The notes under the pieces are model-generated. The model did not search any database, had not been told where the DNA came from, and was given only the letters and a program-made list of their open reading frames with translations. Below, piece by piece: positions 26,769 to 35,706 of a DNA stretch of 56,481 nucleotides. Each line of letters opens with the position of its first letter. Position 1 is the first letter of the stretch. This DNA comes from a bacterium (GTDB taxonomy: Bacteria > Desulfobacterota > Binatia > HRBIN30 > CADEER01). The stretch lies in the NCBI GenBank assembly GCA_030430165.1, contig JAUIGL010000038.1, positions 1-56,481 of the forward strand. The letters run 5' to 3'. Position numbers and translations under genes: made by a program.

Positions 26769-26853
26769 CCACAGATTACGCAGATTCGAAGTTCAGCGAT
26801 TCAGACTGCGGAAAGCCTGAATCCCAAATCTGTGTAATCTGCGTAATCTGTGG
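26769..26853. repeat. CACAGATT-family palindromic intergenic repeat, copy 2
   Basis: Arms at 26769-26804 and 26817-26853 begin with 18 perfectly paired bases (CCACAGATTACGCAGATT and its complement) and then pair imperfectly to a GATTCAG core. The arm matches copy 1 at 21651 closely. A run of T bases precedes the left arm (about 26760-26768), so for the leftward gene ending at 26918 this could act as a terminator-like structure. It lies between the convergent thiD and DUF1499-type genes. Confidence 0.82.
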
Positions 26854-26917
26854 ATAGAAAATGAGCCACTCGGTTTCGTGGCTGCCGAGTAGATCGAGTG
26901 AGCAGTCCCGTCGCGGC

Positions 26918-27646
26918 TTACCCGCCCGAGACGCGCTCGAAGAATCCGCGGATGCGCGCCGCGTTGGCGCCGATGTCGCCCTTGCCGTCGCGCGACTTCG
27001 AGCGCATGTGCACCAGCGCGCCGCCGCTGCCGTCGTCGCGCACCTCGATGACGAAGTCGTCCTTGAAACGGAACAACCAGGTGGTGTCGATCCCCTCGAT
27101 CTTTCGCTGGCCGGGGTCGGCGAGCACGATCTCCCATGATTCGACCTGCTGCGCCGAATCGTACACCTTGGCGAACGCCTCGGCCGGATCCATCGACATC
27201 TTCAAGGGAGCGATCTCGCCGTATCCCTCGCGCTGTTGCTGGGCGAAGCTCTCGCCCGGATAGGACATGTCGCGACCCTGGTTCTCTTCGAGGCGCGGCA
27301 GCTGGGTGAACTGCGGCGGGTTGGCGGTGTCGGTGGTGATGTCGTTGATGCGCGGCGCACCGCCGCCTCGACTGGCGCTGAACACCACGGCCGACAGTAC
27401 CAGCACCGCGGGGATCAAGCCGCCGAAGGCAGCGCCGCGGCTGGCCTCTCCTCCTCGCGCCAGAGCGATGATGCCGCAGATCAGTGCGATCAGCGCATCG
27501 AGCAAGCCCAGGGCGAGGATGCCGAAACCGATCATCGGCGAGACGATCTCGAAGTGAGCGAACAGAGGCCCGACGATTGCGGCGACGAAGGCGAAGGCGC
27601 CGCACCACAGGGCGATTCTTGCCGTCAGCGAAGGATTGTCTTTCAC
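26918..27646 (-). CDS. Membrane protein with DUF1499-type domain
   Basis: About 242 residues from a GTG at 27646 (VKDNPSLTAR). Three hydrophobic helices lie near residues 9-30, 36-58 and 63-85. They are followed by a soluble DUF1499-like domain with INDITTDTANPPQF, YDSAQQVESWEI and the C-terminal SKSRDGKGDIGANAARIRGF, the recognisable end of that family. Function of DUF1499 is unknown. It follows selB after 38 bases and may be cotranscribed. No strong ribosome binding site is seen, so the start is approximate. Confidence 0.75.
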   Translation of the reverse strand: MKDNPSLTARIALWCGAFAFVAAIVGPLFAHFEIVSPMIGFGILALGLLDALIALICGIIALARGGEASRGAAFGGLIPAVLVLSAVVFSASRGGGAPRINDITTDTANPPQFTQLPRLEENQGRDMSYPGESFAQQQREGYGEIAPLKMSMDPAEAFAKVYDSAQQVESWEIVLADPGQRKIEGIDTTWLFRFKDDFVIEVRDDGSGGALVHMRSKSRDGKGDIGANAARIRGFFERVSGG

Positions 27647-27684
27647 GGTCGCGAGCCAAGCAGACGGGGTGCGCCGTGTCAAAA

Positions 27685-29586
27685 TCAGCGAGCGCGGAGC
27701 TTGCGCGTGTCGCCGACCCGCATGGTGAAGCCGCTGCGGTCGAAATAGGTCAGCAGCGCGATGCTGTACTTGCGGCTGGCACCGATGGCGTCGCGCAGTG
27801 CGCGCGCGTCGATCTCGCCGTGCTCGGCAACGTGGCTGCGGATCAGCTCGCGCACCTGGTCGAGAACCGCCTCGCTGTAGACCAGTTTGGGCTCGATGCG
27901 ATGAGCGCGGTTCTCGCGTTCGAGCTGCTCGACGCAGACGTCGAAGTCGCTCACGGAAACACCGAGGTCGGCCGCCAGGGCCGCTGGGTCGGGCGGCGTG
28001 AACGAGGCCTGCTCGAGGGCTTCGAGGACGCGCTCGGCGAGAGCCGCCTGCTTTCGATCGATGCGGATCTCGTGCTGCGGCAGGCGCAGCAGATTGTCCT
28101 GGCGCACCGCCGCTCCGCTCTTCTCGAGGTCGGCGACCACGGCGCGAAAGACCTTGGGCGGGACGCCGGCGACGACCCGCGAGCGCAGTGACTCGATGTC
28201 GAGGCCGGCCTCGCGCGGGTTTTGCGTGTGGTGCGCCGCGAGCAGGCCGGTGATCCGATCGCTGAGATCGTTCCATCCGGCGCTGGTGGCGTAGGCGTCG
28301 GGGCGACCGCCGTCGGGGAAGCGGCGCAGCGACGGGTGGTCGGCGAGCACGGAGTGCACGTCGCCGACCCGCAAGTTGGCGGCGGCGGCGAGCTCTTCGC
28401 TGGTGACCAGAGGCGAGGACTGCAGGGCGATCAGGGCGTCGAGGCGGTCGCGCAAGTTGGCGGCGCGGTGCAGCCGCTCGAGAACCGGCAAGCGTGGATC
28501 GACGCGTTTCGCCGGCTTGGCGGCGAAGGGGTAGAGGACGAGTCCGCCACCGATGGTGGCGCGTCCGGTCTGCTCGCGCAGGATGAACCGGTCGCCGCCG
28601 AAGATGGCCATTGGTTCGCGCAAGGCCAGCTGGGCATAGGTTCGATCCTTCGGCGCCAGCGCCTCGCGACCGTCGAGGTAGATGATCTTGGCCATCGCTT
28701 CGGCAGTACCGTTGTGGAGACGCACCAGGGAGTGCCGTTGCAACGGGCGACCGGCGGCCGGGCGCAGCTCGACGAAGGCGTCGACGCGATCGCTGACTCG
28801 GTCGAGAGAGACGTCGCAGACGACTTGTCCGCGTTCGATCTCGGCGGCGTCGACCCCGCCGAGATTGAGAGCGATCCGCTGCCCTCGGCGCGCATGTTGC
28901 ACGGCGGTCCCGTGCACCTGGATGCCGCGCACGCGCGCGGCGCGGCTGCCGGGCAGGACGTGGAGCCGCTGCTCGGCCTGGACCTCTCCCGCCGTGGCGG
29001 TGCCGGTGACTACGGTGCCGTGTCCGTGGATGACGAACGATCGGTCGATTGGCATCCGAAACAGGCCCGCCGCCGGCGTTTGGGTGAACGACTCGACCGC
29101 GTCGCTCAAGGCGTTGCGCAGATCGTCGAGACCTTCGCCCGAAATTGCCGAAACCTCGACGACTGGCGCCGTTTCCAGAGCGGTGCCGGCGACCAGGATC
29201 TCGATCTCCTCGCGCACCTCGTCGCGACGCTTGCCGTCGACCAGGTCGACCTTGGTCATGGCGACGATTCCGCGCTGCGCGCCGAGCAGGTGGACGATGT
29301 CGAGGTGCTCTTCGGTCTGCGGCATGACCCCGTCGTCGGCGGCGACGACCAGCAGGACGACGTCGATCCCGTGCGCGCCGGCCAGCATGTTGCGGATGAA
29401 CCGCTCGTGACCGGGCACGTCGACGACACCGACTCGAGTGCCGGCGACGTCGAGCCAGGCAAAGCCGATGTCGATCGAGATGCCGCGTTCCTTCTCCTCT
29501 CGCAGGCGATCGGTCTCGATCCCGGTGAGGGCGCGGATGAGCTCGGTCTTGCCGTGATCGATATGTCCGGCGGTGCCGAGAATCAT
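27685..29586 (-). CDS. selB: Selenocysteine-specific elongation factor SelB
   Basis: Delivers Sec-tRNA(Sec) to UGA codons followed by a SECIS element. The 633-residue product starts with the SelB form of the G1 loop (GHIDHGKT, 7-14), DVPGHERFI for G3, TKVD for G4 and the [10 protein letters not shown] segment that differs from EF-Tu. Beyond the EF-Tu-like domains are about 250 residues with winged-helix features, the SECIS-RNA-binding part (ending in [20 protein letters not shown]). Its ATG overlaps the selA stop by four bases. No selD, selC tRNA or selenoprotein was identified in the window. Confidence 0.95.
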   Translation of the reverse strand: MILGTAGHIDHGKTELIRALTGIETDRLREEKERGISIDIGFAWLDVAGTRVGVVDVPGHERFIRNMLAGAHGIDVVLLVVAADDGVMPQTEEHLDIVHLLGAQRGIVAMTKVDLVDGKRRDEVREEIEILVAGTALETAPVVEVSAISGEGLDDLRNALSDAVESFTQTPAAGLFRMPIDRSFVIHGHGTVVTGTATAGEVQAEQRLHVLPGSRAARVRGIQVHGTAVQHARRGQRIALNLGGVDAAEIERGQVVCDVSLDRVSDRVDAFVELRPAAGRPLQRHSLVRLHNGTAEAMAKIIYLDGREALAPKDRTYAQLALREPMAIFGGDRFILREQTGRATIGGGLVLYPFAAKPAKRVDPRLPVLERLHRAANLRDRLDALIALQSSPLVTSEELAAAANLRVGDVHSVLADHPSLRRFPDGGRPDAYATSAGWNDLSDRITGLLAAHHTQNPREAGLDIESLRSRVVAGVPPKVFRAVVADLEKSGAAVRQDNLLRLPQHEIRIDRKQAALAERVLEALEQASFTPPDPAALAADLGVSVSDFDVCVEQLERENRAHRIEPKLVYSEAVLDQVRELIRSHVAEHGEIDARALRDAIGASRKYSIALLTYFDRSGFTMRVGDTRKLRAR

Positions 29587-30977
29587 TGTTTGGGATCTGG
29601 GGGCTGGGAGCTGGGATCTGGGGTTGGGACCAGGTCTTGCGGGTCGTCGACGCAGCGGGCGTCGAGCCAGAGGCGGTCGTCGTGGACGCGGCCGATGATC
29701 GGCGGGGTCGCGTTGCGGAAGAGGGCCGCCACTTCGAGAGGAGACTCGTCGCGATGGCGGATGACGATGGCTCGGCTCTGCAGGGTTGCCGTGGGTTGGG
29801 CGCCGCTGCCGATCTGGCACTCGGAGCGCTCGACACCGACGTCGTAATCGTCGCCCAGGGCGTCGGTCAGCGCCGCGGCGGCCGCCGTGGCGGTAGCTTC
29901 GATTTCGTCGAGACTGCGGGTCAGGTAGCGCAGGGTGGGCAGCGCTTCGGCGAGATCCGGAGCGGATCGATACAGACGGAGAGTCGCGTCGAGCGCGGCC
30001 AGGGTCAGCTTGTCGCAGCGCAGTGCTCGCTTCAGCGGGTTGCGCTTGATCGCGGCGATGGTGTCGCTGCGCCCGACGATCAGCCCCGCTTGCGGTCCGC
30101 CGAGGAGCTTGTCGCCGCTGAAGGTGATTGCGTCGGCGCCGCTGCGGACGCGTTCGCCGACCACCGGCTCGCGCGGCAGGCCAAAGCGGCCGAGGTCGAT
30201 CAGCGCGCCGCTGCCGAGATCCTCGACGACCGCGACCCCGTGCTTGCGCCCGAGCTCGACCAGCTGAGACAGGGAGACGTCGGCAGTGAAGCCGTCGATC
30301 GCGTAGTTGGAAGGGTGGACCTTGAGCAGCAGTCCGGTGTCGGCGCCAATCGCCTGCTCGTAGTCGCGCAGGTGGGTGCGGTTGGTGGTGCCGACCTCGC
30401 GCATCCGCGCGCCGCTCTTGGCGAGGATGTCGGGCATGCGGAACGATCCGCCGATTTCGACCAGCTCGCCGCGCGACACGATTACCTCGCGTCCCTGTGC
30501 CAGGGTGTTGAGCACGATCAGCACGGCGGCGGCGTTGTTGTTCACCACTGTGGCCGCTTCGGCGCCGGTCAGATCGACCAGGTGGGCGGCGACCGCGTCG
30601 TCGCGCGATCCGCGGCTGCCGGAATCGAGCTCGAGCTCGAGTGCGCAGGCGCCGGTGGCGACTTTGACCAGCTCGTCGACCGCTTGCGAGGCGAGCTCGG
30701 CCCGTCCCAGATTGGTGTGCAGAACGACGCCGGTGGCGTTTATGACGCGGCGCGGGGCGGCGATCAGCTCGCTCGCGATCGTGTCCGCCACCTGGTCGAT
30801 CAGCGCGGCGGGGGAAGCCTCGGGGGCGCCGGATTGCCGTTGTCGGTCGAGGACGAGTCGGATCGCGCCGACGACCAGCTCGCGCGAGAACCGTTCGAGT
30901 AGGACGCCAGCCTTGGGCTCTCCGAGCAGGCGGTCGACCGAGGGCAATGCCCGCAAGTTGCTCGTCGCGCGACTCAT
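29583..30977 (-). CDS. selA: L-seryl-tRNA(Sec) selenium transferase SelA
   Basis: PLP enzyme that converts Ser-tRNA(Sec) to Sec-tRNA(Sec) using selenophosphate. The 464-residue product has the PLP lysine at 290 in ITFSGDKLLGGPQAG, ATGVVLHTNLGRA (81-93) and RGELVEIGGSFRMPDI. The ATG at 30977 has GGAG close upstream. The last 15 or so residues ([14 protein letters not shown]) are low-complexity and are encoded by a copy of a period-8 intergenic repeat, so the natural family C-terminus seems to have been extended by repeat sequence. It overlaps selB by four bases. Confidence 0.95.
   Translation of the reverse strand: MSRATSNLRALPSVDRLLGEPKAGVLLERFSRELVVGAIRLVLDRQRQSGAPEASPAALIDQVADTIASELIAAPRRVINATGVVLHTNLGRAELASQAVDELVKVATGACALELELDSGSRGSRDDAVAAHLVDLTGAEAATVVNNNAAAVLIVLNTLAQGREVIVSRGELVEIGGSFRMPDILAKSGARMREVGTTNRTHLRDYEQAIGADTGLLLKVHPSNYAIDGFTADVSLSQLVELGRKHGVAVVEDLGSGALIDLGRFGLPREPVVGERVRSGADAITFSGDKLLGGPQAGLIVGRSDTIAAIKRNPLKRALRCDKLTLAALDATLRLYRSAPDLAEALPTLRYLTRSLDEIEATATAAAAALTDALGDDYDVGVERSECQIGSGAQPTATLQSRAIVIRHRDESPLEVAALFRNATPPIIGRVHDDRLWLDARCVDDPQDLVPTPDPSSQPPDPKQ
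29587..29627. repeat. Period-8 repeat (GGGATCTGGGAGCT family), copy 2, inside the 3' end of selA
   Basis: On the plus strand it reads as GGGATCT, GGGGGCT, GGGAGCT, GGGATCT and GGGGTT units spaced about eight bases. It is similar to the minus-strand reading of 6009-6045. Unlike the other copies it is not intergenic: it is translated as the proline-rich tail of SelA and abuts the selB start codon. Confidence 0.75.
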
Positions 30978-31079
30978 CGCTCCGATGGTTGCGCGAACGG
31001 CGAGCGCACACAACTGTGGGAGGAGACGAGCGCGGTCGCGCTTGATGTGGCGCCAGGAGTGGTAGACGCTGATCGTGAA

Positions 31080-32429
31080 ATGACCGATCCGGCGACCACA
31101 CCGCCGCTCTCTGCCGAGGCTGCGGCCCGGCAGATCGTCGAGCGGCTGCGCGATCACGGCTACCAGGCGCTGTTTGCCGGCGGCTGTGTTCGCGACCGCT
31201 TGCGCGGCTGCAAGCCCACCGATTACGACATCGCGACCGACGCCGAACCGGAAGCGGTCGAGCAGTTGTTCGAGCGCACGGTTCCGGTCGGCGCCAGCTT
31301 CGGCGTCGTGCTGGTCTTGCTCGGCGGTCATCCGGTGGAGGTTGCTCGCTTCCGCGCCGACGAGGACTACGTCGACGGCAGGCACCCGGTCGGTGTGCGG
31401 CCGGCGTCGGCCGAGGAGGACGCCCAGCGGCGCGACTTCACCATCAACGGCATGTTCCAGGATCCGATCAGCGGTCGCATCGACGACTACGTCGGCGGTC
31501 GCGCCGACCTGGAGGCCGGGATCGTTCGCGCGATCGGCGAGCCGCGCGAGCGCTTCGCCGAGGATCGACTGCGCATGTTGCGCGCGGTTCGCTTCGCCGC
31601 CCGCTTCGGTTTCGAGATCGATCCGGAGACGATGCGGGCGATTACCGAGTACGCGCCTCAGCTGACGGCGATCGCGTGGGAGCGAATCGGCGAGGAGATC
31701 GTGCGAATTCTGCGCGACGGCAACGCGCGCCGCGGCTTCGAGCTGCTCGACGAAAGCGGCCTGCTCGAAGTGGTTCTGCCGGAGGTGGCGGCGATGCACG
31801 GAGTGGAGCAGTCGCCCGAGCACCATCCAGAAGGGGACGTGTTCGAGCACACGATGCGATTGCTCGCCAACCTCGAGAAAGGGGTGTCGGAGTCCTTGGC
31901 CCTGGGCGCGCTGCTGCACGACGTCGCCAAGCGAGATTGCCGGGGAAGAAAAGGAGACCGCATTACCTTCTACGGGCACTGTGAGATCGGTGCCGACAAG
32001 GCGGTCGAGATCTGTCACCGGCTGCGGCGCAGTCGAGAGGTCTGGGAGGAGGTCGGCTACCTGGTGCGCAACCATTTGCGGCACGTCTCGGCTCCGGAGA
32101 TGCGGCGGTCGACGCTGCGCCGCTTCCTATCCGAGGATGGCATCGACAACCTGCTCGCCCTGGCGCGCCTCGATGCGCTCGCATCGAACGGCGACCTGAC
32201 GACTTACGACTTCTGCATCGCCAAGCGGGAAGAGATTGGCACCGAGCAGCTGCGCCCGGCGCCGCTGCTGTCGGGGAGGGATCTCTTGGACCTGGGTTGG
32301 TCGCCGGGACCGCGCATCGGCGAGGTCCTGCGCGAAGTCGAGGACCGGCAGCTCGAGGGCGAGCTCGGCAGCAAGGAGGCGGCGCTTGCCTGGGTGCGCG
32401 AGACCTTCGCCGCGGAGATCGGCGGTTGA
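31080..32429 (+). CDS. CCA-adding / poly(A) polymerase family nucleotidyltransferase with HD domain
   Basis: A 449-residue tRNA nucleotidyltransferase family protein. The head domain has GGCVRDRL (34-41), the metal-binding DYD (48-50) and RRDFTINGM (117-125); the RNA-binding stretch includes RFAEDRLRMLRAVRFAARF. An HD domain follows, with HTMRLL and LLHDVAKRDC (His280, Asp281), found in many bacterial CCA enzymes. CCA-adding or A-adding specificity, and hence cca versus pcnB, cannot be decided by eye. The ATG at 31080 has a weak ribosome binding site. It is divergent from selA and followed 89 bases on by the HNH gene. Confidence 0.88.
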   Translation: MTDPATTPPLSAEAAARQIVERLRDHGYQALFAGGCVRDRLRGCKPTDYDIATDAEPEAVEQLFERTVPVGASFGVVLVLLGGHPVEVARFRADEDYVDGRHPVGVRPASAEEDAQRRDFTINGMFQDPISGRIDDYVGGRADLEAGIVRAIGEPRERFAEDRLRMLRAVRFAARFGFEIDPETMRAITEYAPQLTAIAWERIGEEIVRILRDGNARRGFELLDESGLLEVVLPEVAAMHGVEQSPEHHPEGDVFEHTMRLLANLEKGVSESLALGALLHDVAKRDCRGRKGDRITFYGHCEIGADKAVEICHRLRRSREVWEEVGYLVRNHLRHVSAPEMRRSTLRRFLSEDGIDNLLALARLDALASNGDLTTYDFCIAKREEIGTEQLRPAPLLSGRDLLDLGWSPGPRIGEVLREVEDRQLEGELGSKEAALAWVRETFAAEIGG

Positions 32430-32518
32430 CGTGAAGTCGAGCCGGCGAACGAAATCGGTGCTATCCTCTGTTCCAGTGGGCAGTCGGAGAGTTCAGCGAA
32501 GCTCGGAGGCGAGCCGCG

Positions 32519-32800
32519 GTGAGTGAAGGATTTCTGGTCGAGGTCGACGAGGAGACGCTGCGCCGCGAGCGGGCGAAGGCGCGCGAGTTGCGTTCGTCGG
32601 CCTGGTGGAAGCGAAAGCGCTCATCCGGTGTGTGCCACTACTGCGGCAAGAACGTCGGCGCCAAGGCGCTGACCATGGATCACCTGGTGCCCCTGGTGCG
32701 CGGCGGCCGCTCCAACAAGGGCAACCTGGTGCCCGCTTGCAAGGACTGCAACAACGAGAAGAAGCACCAACTCGCGTTCGAGTGGCAGCGCGAGGACTAG
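32519..32800 (+). CDS. HNH endonuclease-family protein
   Basis: A 93-residue protein with a compact HNH zinc fold: CHYC (Cys39, Cys42), TMDHLVPLVRGG (Asp54, His55), NLVPACKDCNNEK (Asn69, Cys74, Cys77). The arrangement matches the small McrA/HNH_5-like proteins, which may nick DNA or act in repair; no phage or restriction context is present, so a housekeeping role is likely. A GTG start is supported by GGAGG ten bases upstream. The N-terminal 35 residues are highly charged and helical. Confidence 0.85.
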   Translation: MSEGFLVEVDEETLRRERAKARELRSSAWWKRKRSSGVCHYCGKNVGAKALTMDHLVPLVRGGRSNKGNLVPACKDCNNEKKHQLAFEWQRED

Positions 32801-32818
32801 CCTCAAAGAAAAAAGAAA

Positions 32819-32969
32819 CCACGGATAAACACGGATAATCACTGTGGCGTTAGGAGTGGAGCGGCACGGGCATCCGTCAACATAAAGTTATTCAAAGTGA
32901 GGTTGGGATGATTCCGGGAAAGCCTCTTTGGCTCTTCTCTTGTCCGTGTCGATCCGTGTTCATCCGTGG
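32819..32969. repeat. CACGGAT-family palindromic repeat at convergent gene ends
   Basis: The left arm (32819-32843) consists of CCACGGATAAA and CACGGATAAT units of period about eleven. The right arm (32941-32969) is the inverted form, CCGTGT/CCGTGTTCAT/CCGTGG. The arms enclose about 97 bases of AT-richer sequence with no recognisable gene. A half-copy of the right arm occurs at 6590-6614. It lies between the HNH gene and the hpnK-like gene. Confidence 0.78.
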
Positions 32970-32987
32970 TTTTATTTTTGTTCGAGG

Positions 32988-33857
32988 CTAGGTCTTGCAA
33001 AGTTCGCGGTACGAGATCAGCTCGATCTGCTCGCGGTCGATGGCAGCGCGCACTCGGGCGCTGGTGAGTCCGTCGATTTCGCCGGCGGTGTCGTAGTCGG
33101 CGGGACGCCAGCGGCTCGCTTCTTCGTCGGGCTCGGCTGCGTGGCAGTAGATCTCGCTGACTCCCGTCGGAAGCTCGGCGATCGTGTGTAGCAGGTAGGC
33201 TTCGTCGATGTGTCCGGTCTGGTGCAGGCCGTACATGTGATCGGGGTGAACGATCCCGCGCGCGGCCATCTGCGCCGCGCCGCGCCGCGCCAGCTGCTCG
33301 AATGCAGTCGCCTCGAAGGTCTTGCGCAGGCGGTGGCGCGGGTCGAAGCGCAGCGCCGGGGCGAGGGCTTCGCGCGACAGGCGCATGGCGCGGATGTCGA
33401 ATTCGTCCGCCAGCTTCAACAGAATGGGCAGCACGCTCGGGTGCATGTGGATGTTGAGATGACCGTCGACATGCGACAGCTCCAGTCCGGTGTCGCGGAA
33501 CCGTTCGAGCTGAGTGCGAATCTCGAGCTCGAGCTCGGCGCGGATTCCGGGCTGGAAGAAGTAGCGGATGCCCGATCCGATTGCGTTGTCCGAGAAGCGA
33601 CCGCGTGCGTCTGCCAGCCTCGAGATCGATCCGGGCGGCACCGTCGCATGTCCCTGCACCAGGACCAGGTGCAGGCCAACCGCCAGGCTCGGGTTGTCCC
33701 GGGCGATGGTCACTGCTTCGTCGCAGGCCGCGCCAGCGACCATCAAGCTGGCATTGGTGAGGATGCCGTCGCGGTGGGCGCGCAGGATCCCGGCGTTGAC
33801 GCCTGGGGACATTCCGAAATCGTCGGCGGAGATGATCAGTTTGCGTGCGGAGTTCAA
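32988..33857 (-). CDS. hpnK: YdjC/ChbG-family deacetylase, HpnK-like
   Basis: Carbohydrate deacetylase family with a metal-dependent (beta/alpha)-barrel. About 289 residues from a TTG at 33857. Family motifs are ISADDFGMSPGVN near the N-terminus, VGLHLVLVQGH, LSHVDGHLNIHMHPSVL (metal-binding histidines) and the C-terminal ISYRELC. The text matches the hopanoid-associated subset HpnK more than E. coli ChbG, although the role of HpnK in hopanoid synthesis is not well defined. No other hpn genes are in the window. The frame is open well upstream without a better start, so the N-terminus is uncertain. Divergent from glpD. Confidence 0.75.
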   Translation of the reverse strand: MNSARKLIISADDFGMSPGVNAGILRAHRDGILTNASLMVAGAACDEAVTIARDNPSLAVGLHLVLVQGHATVPPGSISRLADARGRFSDNAIGSGIRYFFQPGIRAELELEIRTQLERFRDTGLELSHVDGHLNIHMHPSVLPILLKLADEFDIRAMRLSREALAPALRFDPRHRLRKTFEATAFEQLARRGAAQMAARGIVHPDHMYGLHQTGHIDEAYLLHTIAELPTGVSEIYCHAAEPDEEASRWRPADYDTAGEIDGLTSARVRAAIDREQIELISYRELCKT

Positions 33858-33941
33858 AACGGAACGAACTGCTTGGGGGAAGGGGGCTAGGCAGTCAACC
33901 CGTTCGGCAAACGAATGTTTGGGTAGGGCCGTTCGTGGCGG

Positions 33942-33963
33942 ATCGCCCGATCGGCGATTGACA
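33942..33963 (+). promoter_or_regulatory. Palindrome abutting a TTGACA -35 hexamer upstream of glpD
   Basis: ATCGCC at 33942-33947 and GGCGAT at 33953-33958 are perfect inverted copies around CGATC. The last base of the palindrome begins a perfect TTGACA (33958-33963), 40 bases before the glpD ATG. The -10 region at normal spacing is poor (GACGGT at 33981). A repressor at the palindrome would block the -35, consistent with a regulated glycerol operon; this is inference. Confidence 0.4.
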
Positions 33964-34002
33964 TTGCCGGTGGGGCAGAGGACGGTGTCGAAGTTTGCCC
34001 TC

Positions 34003-35706
34003 ATGAGCACTCAAGTCGACCTTTCGGTACACGCGCGCCGGCGCAATCTGCAGAGACTCGGCGATGAGGTCTTCGACGTTCTCATCGTCGGCGGCGGTAT
34101 CACCGGTGCTGGCATCGCGCGCGACGCGGCGCTGCGCGGGTTGCGGGTGGCCCTGGTCGAGCGCACCGATTTCGCCGCCGGCACCAGCAGTCGGTCGTCG
34201 AAGCTGATCCACGGCGGCTTGCGCTACCTGCAGCAGGGGGATGTCGGGCTGGTGCGTGAATCGGCCAACGAGCGCTACGTGGTTCGCCGCCTGGCGCCGC
34301 ATCTGGCGCAACCGGTGCCGATGTTGTTTCCGCTCGCCAATCGCCGCGAGTACGCGAAGCTCAGTGTGGGAATGTGGACCTTCGATCGACTTGCCGGAGT
34401 TTCCGACGGCGAGCGCCATCGCTTCGTCACCGCGGAGGCGGCGCTCGAGCTGGAGCCGCGGCTCGATGCGTCGGAGCTCTACGGCGCGGCGATCCACTAC
34501 GAGTACGTGACCGACGACGCGCGGCTGGTTACCGAGGTGGTGAAGTCAGCGGCCGGGCTCGGCGCCGTGGTGGCGAACCATCTCGAGGTCGTTCGCTTCA
34601 TCATCGAAGACGGCAAGGTGAGCGGCGTCGAGGCGAGCGACCGCCTCGAGGATGCGGAGCTGCGGATTCACGGTCGCGTGGTCATCAACGCCGCCGGCCC
34701 GTGGGTCGATCGGGTCCGTCTGTTGTCGGAGTCCGACGGCAAGCCACGGCTTCGACTGACGAAGGGCGTGCACGTCGGCGTACCGAGCGAGCGACTCGGC
34801 CTGTCTGGAATCGTCGTCATGAACGCGCGCGACAAGCGTGCGGTTTTCGCGATTCCGCGCGGCGAGGTCACCTACCTCGGAACCACGGACACCGATTATG
34901 AAGGGATCGACGACTATCCTCGCGTCTCCTGGGAGGACGTCGAGTATCTGCTCGACGCCGTCAATCGGACGCTGGTTCTCGACGCGCCGCTGTCGGGTGA
35001 CGACGTGATCAACGCCTGGGCCGGCCTGCGCCCGCTTCTGCAGCAGGAAGGCAAGAACCCGACCGAGCTGTCGCGGCAGGACGAAGTCATGGTCAACGGT
35101 GCCGGCCTGGTGTCGATCGCCGGCGGCAAGCTCACGACGTTCCGCCGCATGGCGGAGCGGGTCATGGATCAGGTCTGCGCCAAGTTGGTCGAGAGCGGTG
35201 TGGCGCTGCCGCCGCCGGTGGCGCTGAGCGACGAGCACGTGCTCAGCGGCGGCCATACCGGAAGGGATCTGGCGGGGTTTGTCGACTACCTGGCGAGCCG
35301 CGTGCGCGAAGTGAAGCGCAGCGCCATCGAGCGCCTGGTTCGCCTCTACGGCAGCAACGCCCTGGTGATCATCGACTTGATGGAGCGCGACCCGGACAAA
35401 GCGCGTCCCTTCACGCATTTGTCGATGCTCAGCGCGGCTGAGGTCGAGTACAACGTGAAGCACGAGATGGCGATGACGGTATGCGACGTCCTCGAGCGCC
35501 GCACCCGTCTGTTGTTGTGGGATGTCGGCTGTGGCCTTGCCGAGGCAGAGAAGACGGGAGAGGTGATGGCGGACCTGTTGGGTTGGGACGATGCTCGCCG
35601 CGAGAGTGAGGTCGAGCGGTACCGATCGCTGGTGGAGACGATGAAGGAGCCGGTCGGCGGCTCGGATTCGACCGGAGATCTCTCGGCGAGTGCGGCGCAT
35701 GGCTGA
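34003..35706 (+). CDS. glpD: FAD-dependent glycerol-3-phosphate dehydrogenase
   Basis: Oxidises glycerol 3-phosphate to dihydroxyacetone phosphate, passing electrons to quinone. The 567-residue product has the FAD loop GGGITGAGIARDAALRG (30-46), the GlpD signature GTSSRSSKLIHGGLRYLQ, the substrate region SIAGGKLTTFRRMAE and the C-terminal DAO_C domain. Length is typical. First gene of glpD, AGPS-like gene and glpK; the next gene overlaps its stop by eight bases. Confidence 0.95.
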   Translation: MSTQVDLSVHARRRNLQRLGDEVFDVLIVGGGITGAGIARDAALRGLRVALVERTDFAAGTSSRSSKLIHGGLRYLQQGDVGLVRESANERYVVRRLAPHLAQPVPMLFPLANRREYAKLSVGMWTFDRLAGVSDGERHRFVTAEAALELEPRLDASELYGAAIHYEYVTDDARLVTEVVKSAAGLGAVVANHLEVVRFIIEDGKVSGVEASDRLEDAELRIHGRVVINAAGPWVDRVRLLSESDGKPRLRLTKGVHVGVPSERLGLSGIVVMNARDKRAVFAIPRGEVTYLGTTDTDYEGIDDYPRVSWEDVEYLLDAVNRTLVLDAPLSGDDVINAWAGLRPLLQQEGKNPTELSRQDEVMVNGAGLVSIAGGKLTTFRRMAERVMDQVCAKLVESGVALPPPVALSDEHVLSGGHTGRDLAGFVDYLASRVREVKRSAIERLVRLYGSNALVIIDLMERDPDKARPFTHLSMLSAAEVEYNVKHEMAMTVCDVLERRTRLLLWDVGCGLAEAEKTGEVMADLLGWDDARRESEVERYRSLVETMKEPVGGSDSTGDLSASAAHG

